Counted from the first letter of the stretch, positions 32,129-41,440 are shown. The stretch is DNA of 64,000 nucleotides from Streptomyces sp. NBC_00442 (GCF_036014195.1 NZ_CP107918.1:6758001-6822000), one strand, 5' to 3'. Numbers and translations: made by a program. The notes: generated by a model from the sequence alone, not told the origin.

Positions 32129-32279
32129 CCGCTCAGCGGAACCTCCAATCCGGCTATCGGTTCGGTAAAGAAACACCTGGCCGGGTTGTGCACAGGGTGC
32201 TCACAGACGAAAGGATCCCCCGACAGGCCCGAACGCAGCGCTGAGCTGAACAGCGCACTTCAGCAGGGGGAGGTACCAC

Positions 32280-33860
32280 TTGAGACGCACCGCAGTGCTC
32301 GGCTCGGCCGGCACACTGATCGCGGGCACGCTGATGGTGGGCGCGATAGCGGCCCCGGTCGCCAACGCCGACAACCGCGACCACGGTTGGTCCGAGGCGC
32401 GTGGCGTACAGGTCGCGGCCGACCGTGCGGCCAAGCAGGGCATCAGCTGGACCGACTGCCCCGCCGACTGGGCGATCGCGAAGCCCGTCCAGTGCGGCTA
32501 CGTGAGCGTCCCGCTCGACTACGCGCGGCCGGGCGGCAAGCAGATCAAGCTCGCCGTCGACCGCATCGGCAACACCGGCACCAAGGCCGAGCGCCAGGGT
32601 GCCCTCGTCTACAACCCGGGCGGCCCCGGCGGCTCGGGCATGCAGTTCCCGACCCGCGTGACCAAGAAGAACCCGCTCTGGACGAACACCTCGAAGGCGT
32701 ACGACTTCGTGGGCTTCGACCCGCGCGGCGTGGGCCACTCCACGCCGATCTCGTGCGTGGACCCGCAGGAGTACGCCAAGGGCCCCAAGGCCGACCCGGT
32801 CCCCGACAGCGAGGCCGACAAGCGCGCCCAGCGCAAGCTCGCCGCCGAGTACGCGGACGGCTGTGCCGAGCGCAGCGGCTGGATGCTGCCGTACATGACC
32901 ACCCCGAACACCGCTCGTGACCTGGACGTCATCCGCGCCGCGCTCGGTGAGAAGAAGCTCAACTACCTGGGCGTCTCCTACGGCACCTACCTGGGCGCGG
33001 TCTACGGCACGCTGTTCCCGTCGCACGTCCGCCGCATGATCGTGGACAGCGTGGTCAACCCGGACCAGGACAACATCTGGTACCAGGCCAATCTGGAACA
33101 GGACGTCGCCTTCCAGGCCCGCTGGAACGAGTGGGAGGACTGGGTCGCCAAGTACGACGCGAAGTTCCACCTCGGCACCACCCGGGCCCAGGTCGAGGCG
33201 CAGTGGCTGAAGCTGCGCGCCGACGCCAAGAAGAGCCCCCTCGACGGCAAGGTCGGCCCGGCCGAACTGCTCGGGTTCTTCCAGAAGGCCCCGTACTACG
33301 ACTCGTACTGGGTGCCGGTCGCCAAGGCGCTCAGCGCCTACGCGGCGGGTGACAGCAAGCCGGTCGTGGCGGCCGCGGCGTCCGACATGACGGACATCGC
33401 GGGCAACATCGCATCCGAGAACGGTAACGCCGTCTACACGGCCATCGAGTGCGCGGACGCCAAGTGGCCCACCAGCTGGCACAAGTGGGACCGCGACAAC
33501 ACCCGTCTCAACAAGGACTACCCGTTCCTGACCTGGTCCAACGCGTGGATGAACCTGCCGTGTGCCACCTGGCCCACCAAGCAGCAGAACCACCCGGTCA
33601 AGGTCAAGACCGGCAAGGGCCTCCCGCAGGTCCTGATCGTGCAGTCCACCAATGACGCCGCCACTCCCTTCCAGGGCGCCGTCGAGCTGCACAAGGCCTT
33701 CAAGAACTCGCGCCTCGTCATCGAGAAGGGCGCCGGTTCCCACGGTGTGACCGGTCTCGTCAACCCGTGCATCAACTCGCGCGTGGACGACTACCTGCTC
33801 ACCGGAAAGACCGACCACGCGGACTTCACGTGCACCCCGCACGCGACTCCCGTGCCGTAA
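32280..33860 (+). CDS. tap: Secreted tripeptidyl aminopeptidase (alpha/beta hydrolase, TAP-like)
   Basis: A TTG start behind GGGGAGG gives 526 residues. Residues about 1-37 form a signal peptide (LGSAGTLIAGTLMVGAIAAP, cleaved near PVANA). The alpha/beta hydrolase core has the oxyanion loop NPGGPGGSG, the nucleophile Ser in LGVSYGTYLG, Asp in QSTNDAATP and His in GAGSHGVTG within the C-terminal TAP-like domain. The enzyme removes tripeptides from the N-termini of extracellular proteins and is well known in Streptomyces. A strong terminator follows at 33877-33902. Confidence 0.95.
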   Translation: MRRTAVLGSAGTLIAGTLMVGAIAAPVANADNRDHGWSEARGVQVAADRAAKQGISWTDCPADWAIAKPVQCGYVSVPLDYARPGGKQIKLAVDRIGNTGTKAERQGALVYNPGGPGGSGMQFPTRVTKKNPLWTNTSKAYDFVGFDPRGVGHSTPISCVDPQEYAKGPKADPVPDSEADKRAQRKLAAEYADGCAERSGWMLPYMTTPNTARDLDVIRAALGEKKLNYLGVSYGTYLGAVYGTLFPSHVRRMIVDSVVNPDQDNIWYQANLEQDVAFQARWNEWEDWVAKYDAKFHLGTTRAQVEAQWLKLRADAKKSPLDGKVGPAELLGFFQKAPYYDSYWVPVAKALSAYAAGDSKPVVAAAASDMTDIAGNIASENGNAVYTAIECADAKWPTSWHKWDRDNTRLNKDYPFLTWSNAWMNLPCATWPTKQQNHPVKVKTGKGLPQVLIVQSTNDAATPFQGAVELHKAFKNSRLVIEKGAGSHGVTGLVNPCINSRVDDYLLTGKTDHADFTCTPHATPVP

Positions 33861-33876
33861 AAGGCAGTTGAGCACA

Positions 33877-33902
33877 GGGCGGCCGGAACTCTCCGGCCGC
33901 CC
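33877..33902. terminator. Terminator between tap and convergent epimerase gene
   Basis: GGGCGGCCGG at 33877-33886 pairs with CCGGCCGCCC at 33893-33902 around AACTCT, followed by TTCGT. It follows the tap stop by 16 bases. A 14-base direct repeat (CCCGGCCTGCCGAG twice, 33918-33945) fills the remaining gap. Confidence 0.8.
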
Positions 33903-33950
33903 TTCGTGCTGCAGTGGCCCGGCCTGCCGAGCCCGGCCTGCCGAGCCCGG

Positions 33951-34976
33951 TCAGCCGCGCGCGGCCAGCCAGGCGTCCTCGGCCGCGTAGTCGAACAGGT
34001 CGCCGTACTTGGTCATTGCGGGGAAGGCCTCCCGCCAGTCCCTTCCTTCCAGCTGCCCGGCGATCCACTCGACCGTGCGCGGCAGCGACTCCACATATCC
34101 GGTCACCGGCTTGTAGCCGAGTTCCCGCTCGGCCGCCGACATGTCGTACACGATCGGATGCGGACCGCTCCACGGCGTCAGCCCGATGCCGTCGTCGGGC
34201 ATCCCCTCCACCGGCACGATCTCGCTCCGCACGCCGAGCACCTCGTCGACGGCCGCGCCGATCTCCGCGACCGTCGGCGCCTGGGGATCCGCCGCGTTGA
34301 GTACCCGCGAGCCCGGCTTCAGCGCGGCGAGCCGGATCAGCTCGGCGATGTTGGCCGCGTGCGCGGGATGGAAGCGGCTGCGCCCCTCGAACGCCAGGAT
34401 CCGCACCGGCCGCCCGTCCAACGCCCGCTTCACGAAATGCAGTTCGCGGGGGCTACGGCAGTGCACGCCGTGGATCGCGCCCGCCCGCACGAGCGTCGAG
34501 GGCAGCGCCGAATCGAGCAGCTCCCGCTCAAGGAGCACCTTCCTGGTGCCGTAGGTGGCGTCACCGGGCGCGACCGTGGCGAGCGACTCGGGGATCGGCA
34601 CCGGATAGCACGGCGGCCCGGCCGGCCCCGCCATCGTGTCGAAGCTGCGGCCCTGGTCGTCCTCGTACACCGCGCCGCTGGAGATCACCACCGCCGAACC
34701 GACCCGGTCGCCGAGCCCGATCAGCTGCCGCGCGTGCTCCCTGCCGTACGCCACCATGTCGACCAGTACGTCCACACCGTCCCCGACCACGGCGGCCAGC
34801 GCCGCGTCGTCCTCCCGGTCCAGTCGCACGGGGCGGACCGCATCGGGCCACGCGGGATCCTCACCTCCGCCCCGTGACGCGGCGCGTACCTCCCAGCCGT
34901 CCTCGGCAAGGGCGCGCACCGCGACCCGGCCGATCTGTCCCGTGGCTCCTATGACGCATGCCGTTCCCTTGCTCAT
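33951..34976 (-). CDS. NAD(P)-dependent epimerase/dehydratase family protein
   Basis: The 341-residue extended SDR protein begins MSKGTACVIGATGQIGRVAV with the GxxGxxG nucleotide-binding motif, and has VISSGAVYED and a PCYPVP segment in place of the usual Tyr-x-x-x-Lys (the Lys may be in GTRKVLLE). The fold resembles isoflavone reductase-like or NAD-binding sugar-nucleotide enzymes. The substrate is unknown. The gene stands alone. Confidence 0.85.
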   Translation of the reverse strand: MSKGTACVIGATGQIGRVAVRALAEDGWEVRAASRGGGEDPAWPDAVRPVRLDREDDAALAAVVGDGVDVLVDMVAYGREHARQLIGLGDRVGSAVVISSGAVYEDDQGRSFDTMAGPAGPPCYPVPIPESLATVAPGDATYGTRKVLLERELLDSALPSTLVRAGAIHGVHCRSPRELHFVKRALDGRPVRILAFEGRSRFHPAHAANIAELIRLAALKPGSRVLNAADPQAPTVAEIGAAVDEVLGVRSEIVPVEGMPDDGIGLTPWSGPHPIVYDMSAAERELGYKPVTGYVESLPRTVEWIAGQLEGRDWREAFPAMTKYGDLFDYAAEDAWLAARG

Positions 34977-35070
34977 GCATCGACGCTACGGCCGGGCGAT
35001 CATCACGGGCCAGAGCGTTTCACCCTGCGCGGATCCGCCCAGGGCGCAGCCTTCCGGGGAACTCCGGGCG

Positions 35071-35790
35071 TCAGCCCATGATCCCGCGGAAGCGCCGCGA
35101 GGCCTCGGCCTTCACATCGGCCGCGTACCGGTCCACGTACTCCTGGCCCGACAACTCCATGACCTTGTACATGATTTCGTCGGTGACCGCCCGCAGGACG
35201 GCCTTCTCGCCCTCCATCCCCGCGTACCGGGAGAAGTCGAGCGGCTCGCCGAAGCGGATCGACACCCGCTTGATCTTCGGCAGGGTCTGGCCGGGCGGCT
35301 GGATCTCGAAGGTGCCCACCATGGCGCACGGAATCACCGGAACCCCGGCCCTGAGGGCCATCACCGCGACGCCGACCTTGCCCTTGTACAGCTTGCCGTC
35401 GGGCGAGCGCGTCCCTTCGGGATAGATGCCGAGCAGTTCGTCCTTGGCGAGCACCCCGAGCCCCTCGCGGATCGCCGCCTTCCCCGCCTCCTTGCCCGAC
35501 CGGTCCACCGGGATCTGCCCGACCGCGCGGAAGAACGCCGCGGTGAGCCGCCCCTTGAGACCGGGCCCCGTGAAGTACTCCTGCTTGGCGAGGAAGGTGA
35601 TGCGCCGCTTCAGCATCACCGGCATCAGGAAATGGTCGGAGAACGACAGGTGGTTGCCGGCGACGATGGCAGCGCCGTCCTCGGGAACATGGTCGAGCCC
35701 CTCCAGCCGCGGCCGGAACAACACCCTCAACAGGGGCCCCAGGACTGCGTACTTGAGGATGTAGTAGAGCACCCGCGAGCTCCTCACCAT
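35071..35790 (-). CDS. plsC: 1-acyl-sn-glycerol-3-phosphate acyltransferase family protein
   Basis: The 239-residue membrane-associated acyltransferase transfers a fatty acyl chain to lysophosphatidate in phospholipid synthesis. The catalytic NHLSFSDH (HxxxxD) motif is near residue 46, and the substrate-binding IYPEGTRSPDG motif near residue 122, followed by VPVIPCAMVGT. A hydrophobic N-terminal segment (about residues 6-24) anchors it. Several paralogues occur in Streptomyces, so the exact acceptor is open. Confidence 0.92.
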   Translation of the reverse strand: MVRSSRVLYYILKYAVLGPLLRVLFRPRLEGLDHVPEDGAAIVAGNHLSFSDHFLMPVMLKRRITFLAKQEYFTGPGLKGRLTAAFFRAVGQIPVDRSGKEAGKAAIREGLGVLAKDELLGIYPEGTRSPDGKLYKGKVGVAVMALRAGVPVIPCAMVGTFEIQPPGQTLPKIKRVSIRFGEPLDFSRYAGMEGEKAVLRAVTDEIMYKVMELSGQEYVDRYAADVKAEASRRFRGIMG

Positions 35791-35899
35791 GCAGAAGGGT
35801 GGCCAGTGTAGGCGCAGGCCGCGGCCCCTGTAACCACCGCGGGCCGATCACGGGAGTGTCGCTCCGCGGCCGTGGCCGGCGGGCGATGGTCACGGGGCT

Positions 35900-36095
35900 C
35901 GGCCGGTGAACCGTGGCCGCATGTGCGTCCACCCCGATCGGGGCGTCCAGCTCGTACCCCGTGAGCGACACCTCGGCGAAAACCACGACCCCGGCGTGCG
36001 CCGTCGGACGGCCTCCGCACGGGCCGTGCGTTGGCGCTCACGTCGTACGCCGTGCACCCGGGCTGGGCCACCGCGATGGCCGGGGGATGCCTCAC
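35900..36095 (-). pseudogene. Nitrilase-family pseudogene fragment (frameshifted N-terminal part)
   Basis: Reading leftward from GTG 36095, AIAVAQPGCTAYDVSANAR matches the opening of a nitrilase-type hydrolase. The continuation VVFAEVSLTGYELDAP, with the catalytic Glu, lies in the +1 frame from about 35985. After HAATVHRP the similarity ends, and the Lys and Cys parts are missing. This is a frameshifted and truncated gene in the 392-base gap between the acyltransferase and the small membrane protein. Confidence 0.7.
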
Positions 36096-36182
36096 CGCGA
36101 AGCTCTCCTGGGGAACCGGAGCGGCCCGTGTGCCGTGGTCACGCCCTGCTCACGCCCTGCTCACGTCCTGCTCGTGTGCCGC

Positions 36183-36344
36183 CTATGTGCTGCGCGACAC
36201 CGCGGCCGTTCCTATCGCGGTCAGCCCGAGCACCACCCAGCCGAACCACAGCCAGCCGCTGCTGCCGAGCGCCACCGTGTACGCGGTGATCACCACCAGC
36301 ATCACCAGAGTGAGCACCATCATCGACTTCGTCGAACGGGGCAT
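36183..36344 (-). CDS. Small two-helix membrane protein (53 aa)
   Basis: Starting at ATG 36344 behind GGAGGAAGGGG, the product begins MPRSTKSMMVLTLVMLVVIT and has a second hydrophobic helix, WLWFGWVVLGLTAIGTAAV. The short positively charged N-terminus suggests N-in topology. It follows the CtaG-like gene by 64 bases in the same direction. The function is unknown, perhaps a small partner of the respiratory assembly factor. Confidence 0.7.
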   Translation of the reverse strand: MPRSTKSMMVLTLVMLVVITAYTVALGSSGWLWFGWVVLGLTAIGTAAVSRST

Positions 36345-36408
36345 CGCGGTCCCCTTCCTCCCGGCAGGTGCCGTGAAGGCCATGGTCACCCCGCGAGGGG
36401 CCCCGGCG

Positions 36409-37368
36409 CTACTGCCCGCGCGAGTTCAGCGAGGCCAGATAGGCGTTGTAGGCGTGAAGCTCCTTGTCGCCGTCGCGCTCGGCGGCCCGGTCGGTGCGGC
36501 GCGCCTGTCGTTTCTCGGTGGCGTACCACTGGAAGACGAGCGCGATCAGCACGAGCACCGAAGGGATCTCGCTGAACGCCCAGGCGATGCCGCCGGCCGC
36601 CTGCTGGTCGGTGAGCGCGTCGACGCCCAGCGAGGACGGCGGGCTCTTGTACGTGCTGATCATCGGCTCGCTGGCCATCATCAGGGCGATGCCGAAGAAG
36701 GCGTGGAAGGGCATCCCCGCGAACAGCTCCAGCATCCGCATCACATAGCCCGGCCGGTGCGGCCCCGGGTCGACGCCCATGATCGGCCAGAAGAAGACGA
36801 GGCCGACGGCGAGGAAGTGGACCATCATCGCGATGTGCCCCGTCTTCGACTCCATCAGGAAGTCGAAGATCGGCGTGAAATAGAGCCCGTAGAGGCTGGC
36901 GATGAAGAGCGGGATGGTGAACGCCGGATGCGTGACGATCTTCATGTACCGGCTGTGCAGCAGCATCAGGAGCAGTTCGCGCGGGCCTTTGCGGCCGCGT
37001 GTCGCGGTTACCGGCAGCGCGCGAAGGGCCAGGGTGACCGGCGCGCCGAGCAGCAGCAGGATCGGCGACAGCATGCTGATCACCATGTGCTGCACCATGT
37101 GCACGCTAAACATGACCATGCCGTAGTCGTTCAGCTTGGTGCACATGACGAACGCGATGGTCAGGACGCCCACGGTCCAGAAGATCATGCGGCTCACCGG
37201 CCAGCTGTCACCGCGCCGCCGGAGCCGGACCACGCCCCACGCATACAGGGCGAGCCCGAGCAGGCAGCCGATCAGGAAGAAGGAGTCCGCCGACCATGCG
37301 AGGCCACGCGCCAGCGTGAACGGCGGCAGGTCCATGTTCATGTCCATGCCGTGCCCGCTGTGATCCAT
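36409..37368 (-). CDS. Cytochrome c oxidase assembly protein, caa3_CtaG family
   Basis: The 319-residue polytopic protein has about seven membrane helices and a His/Met-rich N-terminus (MDHSGHGMDMNMD) of the kind that binds copper. The VHMVQHMVISMLSPILLLLG and MMVHFLAVGLVFFWP segments are typical of the caa3_CtaG family, which is involved in copper delivery or assembly of cytochrome oxidase. It is not near oxidase genes here. Confidence 0.88.
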   Translation of the reverse strand: MDHSGHGMDMNMDLPPFTLARGLAWSADSFFLIGCLLGLALYAWGVVRLRRRGDSWPVSRMIFWTVGVLTIAFVMCTKLNDYGMVMFSVHMVQHMVISMLSPILLLLGAPVTLALRALPVTATRGRKGPRELLLMLLHSRYMKIVTHPAFTIPLFIASLYGLYFTPIFDFLMESKTGHIAMMVHFLAVGLVFFWPIMGVDPGPHRPGYVMRMLELFAGMPFHAFFGIALMMASEPMISTYKSPPSSLGVDALTDQQAAGGIAWAFSEIPSVLVLIALVFQWYATEKRQARRTDRAAERDGDKELHAYNAYLASLNSRGQ

Positions 37369-37491
37369 CCGCTGACTCCTGATTCGTACCGGTTGTCCCG
37401 CACCAGACTAGAACCGCCCCCGGCCGGTGATGCGGGCGGGGGCGGTTCATTGCGTACCAAACGATCCGGAAGCGACCGGAGGGGCGGAGGG

Positions 37492-38517
37492 CTAGAGGAC
37501 GCACTCCGCTTCGGCGTACCGCTCGGCCGGGACGGTCTTCAAGGTGGCCGTCGCCTCGGCGAGCGGGACCATGACGATGTCGGTGCCGCGCAGCGCGGTC
37601 AGCATCCCGAACTCGCCGCGGTGCGCGGCCTCCACGGCGTGCCAGCCGAAGCGGGTGGCGAGCACGCGGTCGTAGGCGGTGGGCGTGCCGCCGCGCTGGA
37701 CGTGACCGAGGATGACCGGGCGCGCCTCCTTGTCCAGGCGCTGCTCCAGCTCGATGGAGAGCTGACGGGCGACACCCGCGAAGCGCTCGTGGCCGTAGAC
37801 GTCGGTGCCGCCCACGTCGAACTGCATCGAGCCCTCGCGCGGCTTGGCCCCCTCGGCGACGACCACGATCGCGAACTTCTTGCCCGCCGAGAAGCGCCGG
37901 CCGACCAGCTCGGTCAGCTCGTCGATGTCGAAGGGACGCTCGGGGACGACGATGGCGTGGGCGCCGGCGGCCATGCCGGAGTGCAGGGCGATCCAGCCGG
38001 TGTGCCGGCCCATGACCTCCACGATCAGGACGCGCTGGTGCGACTCGGCGGTCGTCTTCAGACGGTCGAGCGCCTCGGTCGCCACGCCCACGGCGGTGTC
38101 GAAACCGAACGTGACGTCGGTCGATGCGATGTCGTTGTCGATGGTCTTGGGCACGCCGACGATGGGGAGACCCGCGTCGGAGAGCAGGGTCGCGGCCTTG
38201 AGGGTGCCCTCGCCGCCGATCGGGATGATCGCGTCGAGGCCCAGCTCGGCGACGTGGCCCCGGGCGCGCTCCACGCCGTCGCGCAGATGCGCGGGCTGCA
38301 CGCGGGAGGAGCCGAGGATGGTGCCGCCGCGGGCCAGGATGCCACCGACCGCGTCGAGGTCGAGCTTGCGGTAGTCGGCTTCGAGCAGGCCCTTCCAGCC
38401 GTCGTGGAAGCCGATGACCTCGTCGCCGTGGTCCACCACCGCGCGGTGCACGACGGATCGGATGACGGCGTTCAGGCCGGGGCAGTCGCCGCCGGAGGTG
38501 AGCACACCAATTCGCAT
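37492..38517 (-). CDS. pfkA: 6-phosphofructokinase
   Basis: The 341-residue enzyme starts MRIGVLTSGGDCPGLNAVIR and carries GGEGTLKAA, PKTIDNDI with the catalytic Asp, MGRHTGWIAL, and GHVQRGGTPTAYDR. The Gly in GGEGT (position 104 type) argues for ATP rather than pyrophosphate as phosphoryl donor, while the Lys in PKTIDND is shared with the PPi group. This mix is known for actinobacterial ATP-dependent enzymes. A 12-bp hairpin 58 bases upstream separates it from gatD. Confidence 0.95.
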   Translation of the reverse strand: MRIGVLTSGGDCPGLNAVIRSVVHRAVVDHGDEVIGFHDGWKGLLEADYRKLDLDAVGGILARGGTILGSSRVQPAHLRDGVERARGHVAELGLDAIIPIGGEGTLKAATLLSDAGLPIVGVPKTIDNDIASTDVTFGFDTAVGVATEALDRLKTTAESHQRVLIVEVMGRHTGWIALHSGMAAGAHAIVVPERPFDIDELTELVGRRFSAGKKFAIVVVAEGAKPREGSMQFDVGGTDVYGHERFAGVARQLSIELEQRLDKEARPVILGHVQRGGTPTAYDRVLATRFGWHAVEAAHRGEFGMLTALRGTDIVMVPLAEATATLKTVPAERYAEAECVL

Positions 38518-38574
38518 TGCCCGGAGAACCTTTGCAACGTGGGCCGACGACCGGACCACGTCGTCCGGTTGGAT

Positions 38575-38606
38575 CCCCGTCACCCTACCGGCGCAGGGTG
38601 ACGGGG
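38575..38606. terminator. Strong 12-bp hairpin terminator of the murT-gatD operon
   Basis: CCCCGTCACCCT at 38575-38586 pairs perfectly with AGGGTGACGGGG at 38595-38606 around 8 bases. It lies downstream of the leftward gatD gene and upstream of pfkA. No U-tract is needed for such GC-rich terminators in Streptomyces, but experimental support is lacking. Confidence 0.75.
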
Positions 38607-38673
38607 GCCGAATCGGAGGTCCGACTGATGGACGTCGTACGAAGGTACGAAGCCGGTCGCGGCCGGACGCGTC

Positions 38674-39402
38674 CTAAACGGGCTGGGTCGCCGACGCGAT
38701 GCGCTCCGCGCGCAGCGCCTCGTACCACCGGTCGTCGGTCGGCGGCAACGCGTTCACGTCGAGGGCCAGCTTCAGGAGCATGTCCGCGATCTGCGGATTG
38801 CGCGCGAGCACCGGACCGTGCATGTACGTGCCGAACACGGTGTCGTTGTACGCGCCCTCGGTGCCGTCGCCCGTGCCGTTGCCCTTGCCCAGGCGCACCC
38901 TGGCGAAGGGGCGGGCCGTGGGGCCGAGGTGGGTGATGCCCTGGTGGTTCTCGAAGCCGGTCAGCTGGGGCAGGCCCAGGCGCTCGTCGATGTCTCCGAG
39001 CACGTCGCCGACACAGCGCTCGCCCTCGCCGCGCGTCGAGATCACGTCGATCAGGCCGAGACCCTGCTGGCGCTCGCCGACGTCGTTGACGAACTCGTGG
39101 CCGAGGATCTGGTACCCGGCGCAGACCGAGAAGATGATCGCGCCGTTGGACGCGGCGCGCTCCAGGCCGCCGTCGCGGCGCAGCCGCTCGGCCGCGAGCC
39201 GCTGCGGCCGGTCCTCGCCGCCGCCGATGAGGTAGATGTCACCGGAGGTCGGGATCGGCTGGTCGCTGCGGACGTCGAGCCGGTGCACGTCCAGGCCGCG
39301 CTGGCGCGCCCGGCGCTCCACGACCAGGGCGTTGCCCTGGTCGCCGTAGGTGCTGAGCAGGTCGGGGTAGACCCACACGAGGCGCAGGCTGTTGTCTGCC
39401 AT
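38674..39402 (-). CDS. gatD: Lipid II isoglutaminyl synthase, glutaminase subunit GatD
   Basis: The 242-residue class I glutaminase-like protein has the nucleophile Cys in FSVCAGYQILGHEF, the IYLIGGGEDRPQR oxyanion motif, and a late His in FGTYMHGPVLARNP. GatD supplies ammonia to MurT, which amidates the D-Glu of the lipid II stem peptide. It follows murT by 25 bases in the same direction, the standard arrangement. Cobyric-acid-synthase-like proteins are the nearest other family. Confidence 0.93.
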   Translation of the reverse strand: MADNSLRLVWVYPDLLSTYGDQGNALVVERRARQRGLDVHRLDVRSDQPIPTSGDIYLIGGGEDRPQRLAAERLRRDGGLERAASNGAIIFSVCAGYQILGHEFVNDVGERQQGLGLIDVISTRGEGERCVGDVLGDIDERLGLPQLTGFENHQGITHLGPTARPFARVRLGKGNGTGDGTEGAYNDTVFGTYMHGPVLARNPQIADMLLKLALDVNALPPTDDRWYEALRAERIASATQPV

Positions 39403-39427
39403 GTCGCTTGCTTGCTCCTTGCTCGGG

Positions 39428-40675
39428 TCAGTTGCCGACGACGCGGCGTACGTCCTGGAACGCGGTGTAGTTGGCGATCAGCTCGATCCGGCCGGGCGGC
39501 GCCAGCTGCGTGCACTCCTCCAGGCTCTCGCACACCCGGAAGTCCAGGTTCGCGACCTCCAGACGCACCGCGAGGTCCAGCTTGCGGTCGCCGATCACGA
39601 AGATCGGGTGGCCGGCCAGACGGGTGTAGTCGACGTCCCACAGCCAGGAGGTGTCCGTGCCGTCGGCGCCGCGGGCGTTGACGGACAGGACGACGGGGGT
39701 GGGCGGCGGGTCGATGAGGGAAAACGTTTCGAGCCAGCCCGCCGGGTTCTTCGCGAGCAGCAGCCGCAGCTCACGGCCGGCGAAGGTGACCACGTCGTAG
39801 CGTCCCGCGACCGCCTGCACCTGGTACATGCGTTCCAGGGCGACCTGCGGCGGCACCCCGAACACCGCGGCGACCGCGGCCGAGGTCGCCGCGTTCGCCT
39901 TGTTGGCGCGGCCGGGCAGCTGGAGGTGGATCGGCCAGGCCGAGCCGTGCGGGTCGAGGACGTAGTCGCCGTTGAGGACCCAACTGGGAGCCGGGCGGCG
40001 GAAACCGCACTCGCCGCAGAACCAGTCGTCGCCGGGGCGCTGCATCACACCGCCGCAGGAGGGGCACGACCAGGCGTCGTCCTTCCACTCCTGACCGGCC
40101 GCCACCCACACCACGTTGGGGGAGGAGGACGCCGCCCACACCACCAGCGGGTCGTCCGCGTTGGCGATCACCACGGCCTTCGAACCGGAAAGGCCCTCGC
40201 GCCACCTCTCGGCGAGCATCCGGGTCTCGGCCGCGCGGTCGAGCTGGTCGCGCGACAGGTTGAGGAGCGCGATCGCCTTCGGCGTCACATCGCGCGCCAC
40301 GCCCGCCAGATACTTCTCGTCGACCTCGATCACGCCGTACTTCGCGTCCGAACCGCCCGCGAGCGCCGACGTGATACCGGCCGGCATGTTGGCGCCGAGC
40401 GCGTTCGACACCACCGGGCCACTGGCTCGCAGCGCCTCGGCGATCAGCCGGGTGGTGGTCGTCTTGCCGTTCGTCGCCGACACCAGGACGACGTCCAGAT
40501 GAGTGGCGAGCCGCCCGAGCAGATCGGGGTCGAGCTTGAGCGCGACGCGCCCGCCGATCACCGATCCACTGCCCCGGCCCGCCGCGCGCGACACCGCCGC
40601 GGCGGCCTTGCCCGCGGTCACCGCCAGCTTGGCTCGCGGTGACAGGGGCCCGGCACCTCCAACGTGTCCTGACAT
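39428..40675 (-). CDS. murT: Lipid II isoglutaminyl synthase, ligase subunit MurT
   Basis: The 415-residue Mur-ligase-like enzyme has the ATP loop SATNGKTTTTRL near residue 66, a Cys4 zinc ribbon (CPSCGG ... CGECGF, about residues 203-225) inserted in the middle domain, and the C-terminal DUF1727 domain. With GatD it converts D-Glu to D-isoGln in peptidoglycan precursor. The zinc ribbon is a family hallmark. Confidence 0.94.
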   Translation of the reverse strand: MSGHVGGAGPLSPRAKLAVTAGKAAAAVSRAAGRGSGSVIGGRVALKLDPDLLGRLATHLDVVLVSATNGKTTTTRLIAEALRASGPVVSNALGANMPAGITSALAGGSDAKYGVIEVDEKYLAGVARDVTPKAIALLNLSRDQLDRAAETRMLAERWREGLSGSKAVVIANADDPLVVWAASSSPNVVWVAAGQEWKDDAWSCPSCGGVMQRPGDDWFCGECGFRRPAPSWVLNGDYVLDPHGSAWPIHLQLPGRANKANAATSAAVAAVFGVPPQVALERMYQVQAVAGRYDVVTFAGRELRLLLAKNPAGWLETFSLIDPPPTPVVLSVNARGADGTDTSWLWDVDYTRLAGHPIFVIGDRKLDLAVRLEVANLDFRVCESLEECTQLAPPGRIELIANYTAFQDVRRVVGN

Positions 40676-40792
40676 CGTCCTTGATCCTCCTTGCGCCTGG
40701 GTCAGGTGTCAGCCTATCGAGATCCGGTCTGCGCCCCGAACCGCGCCACCATGCGAAATGGCTTCCGCTCCGTGGAACGTACTCTTGCGCCC

Positions 40793-41329
40793 ATGCGCCA
40801 CCGCCCCATTCCCGGCAGTTCCGGCTCCGTACGAGAGATGAGTCTCCTCGGCGACCGGTTGCTCCACGCGCCCTGCGAACCCGTCACGGAGTTCGGCCCC
40901 GCGCTGCACCGCCTCGTCGAGGACATGTTCGCGACGATGTACGCGGCCGACGGTGTCGGCCTGGCGGCGAACCAGATCGGCGTCGGGCAGCGGGTGTTCG
41001 TGTACGACTGCCCCGACGACGAGGACGTGCGGCATCTGGGGTACGTCGTCAACCCGCGCCTGGTGGAGGCGGACGGCATCGAGGTGCGCGGCCCCGAGGG
41101 CTGCCTTTCCCTGCCGGGTCTTGAGGCGCCGACCTCGCGCTTCGACCGTGCGGTGGTGGAGGGGGTGGATCTCGCGGGGGCGCCGGTGCGGATCGAGGGG
41201 ACCGGGTTCTTCGCGCGGTGCCTTCAGCACGAGTGCGACCATCTGGACGGGGTGGTCTACGCCGACCGCGTGACGGGCCGCCACCGCTCCCGCTTGCAAC
41301 GCGCGATCCGCAAGGCCCCTTGGAGCTGA
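40793..41329 (+). CDS. def: Peptide deformylase (second copy)
   Basis: The 178-residue enzyme has GVGLAANQIGVG, EGCLSLPGLEAP and QHECDHLDGVVY, with the Cys and two His metal ligands and the catalytic Glu. It differs clearly from the deformylase at 7571-8203 (which has GVGLAAPQVG and ETDH). ATG 40793 was chosen, with earlier in-frame starts overlapping the divergent murT promoter. Two or more deformylases are common in Streptomyces. Confidence 0.93.
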   Translation: MRHRPIPGSSGSVREMSLLGDRLLHAPCEPVTEFGPALHRLVEDMFATMYAADGVGLAANQIGVGQRVFVYDCPDDEDVRHLGYVVNPRLVEADGIEVRGPEGCLSLPGLEAPTSRFDRAVVEGVDLAGAPVRIEGTGFFARCLQHECDHLDGVVYADRVTGRHRSRLQRAIRKAPWS

Positions 41330-41372
41330 CCCCCCGGGGCTCCGCCCCAGACCCCGTTCGGGCCTGGACGGC

Positions 41373-41400
41373 CCTCGTCCTCAATCGCCGGACGGGCTGA
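41373..41400 (+). repeat. Interspersed intergenic repeat, family A
   Basis: This copy reads CTCGTCC followed by TCAATCGCCGGACGGGCTG. Diverged relatives lie between ureF and ureG (30459-30617). It stands between def and the terminator at 41401. Confidence 0.65.
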
Positions 41401-41438
41401 GGTGGGCTGCCCTGGCACCCTGCCAAGGGCAGCCCACC
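41401..41438. terminator. Strong bidirectional hairpin between def and TetR gene
   Basis: GGTGGGCTGCCC at 41401-41412 pairs perfectly with GGGCAGCCCACC at 41427-41438 around a 14-base loop. It separates the convergent def (rightward) and TetR (leftward) genes. Confidence 0.75.
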
Positions 41439-41440
41439 CA

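Noticed and set aside
36031..38601. 856-codon rightward frame over the CtaG-like and phosphofructokinase genes
   Set aside because: It is an antisense shadow of two unambiguous genes. No motif, and amino acid composition typical of a reverse frame.
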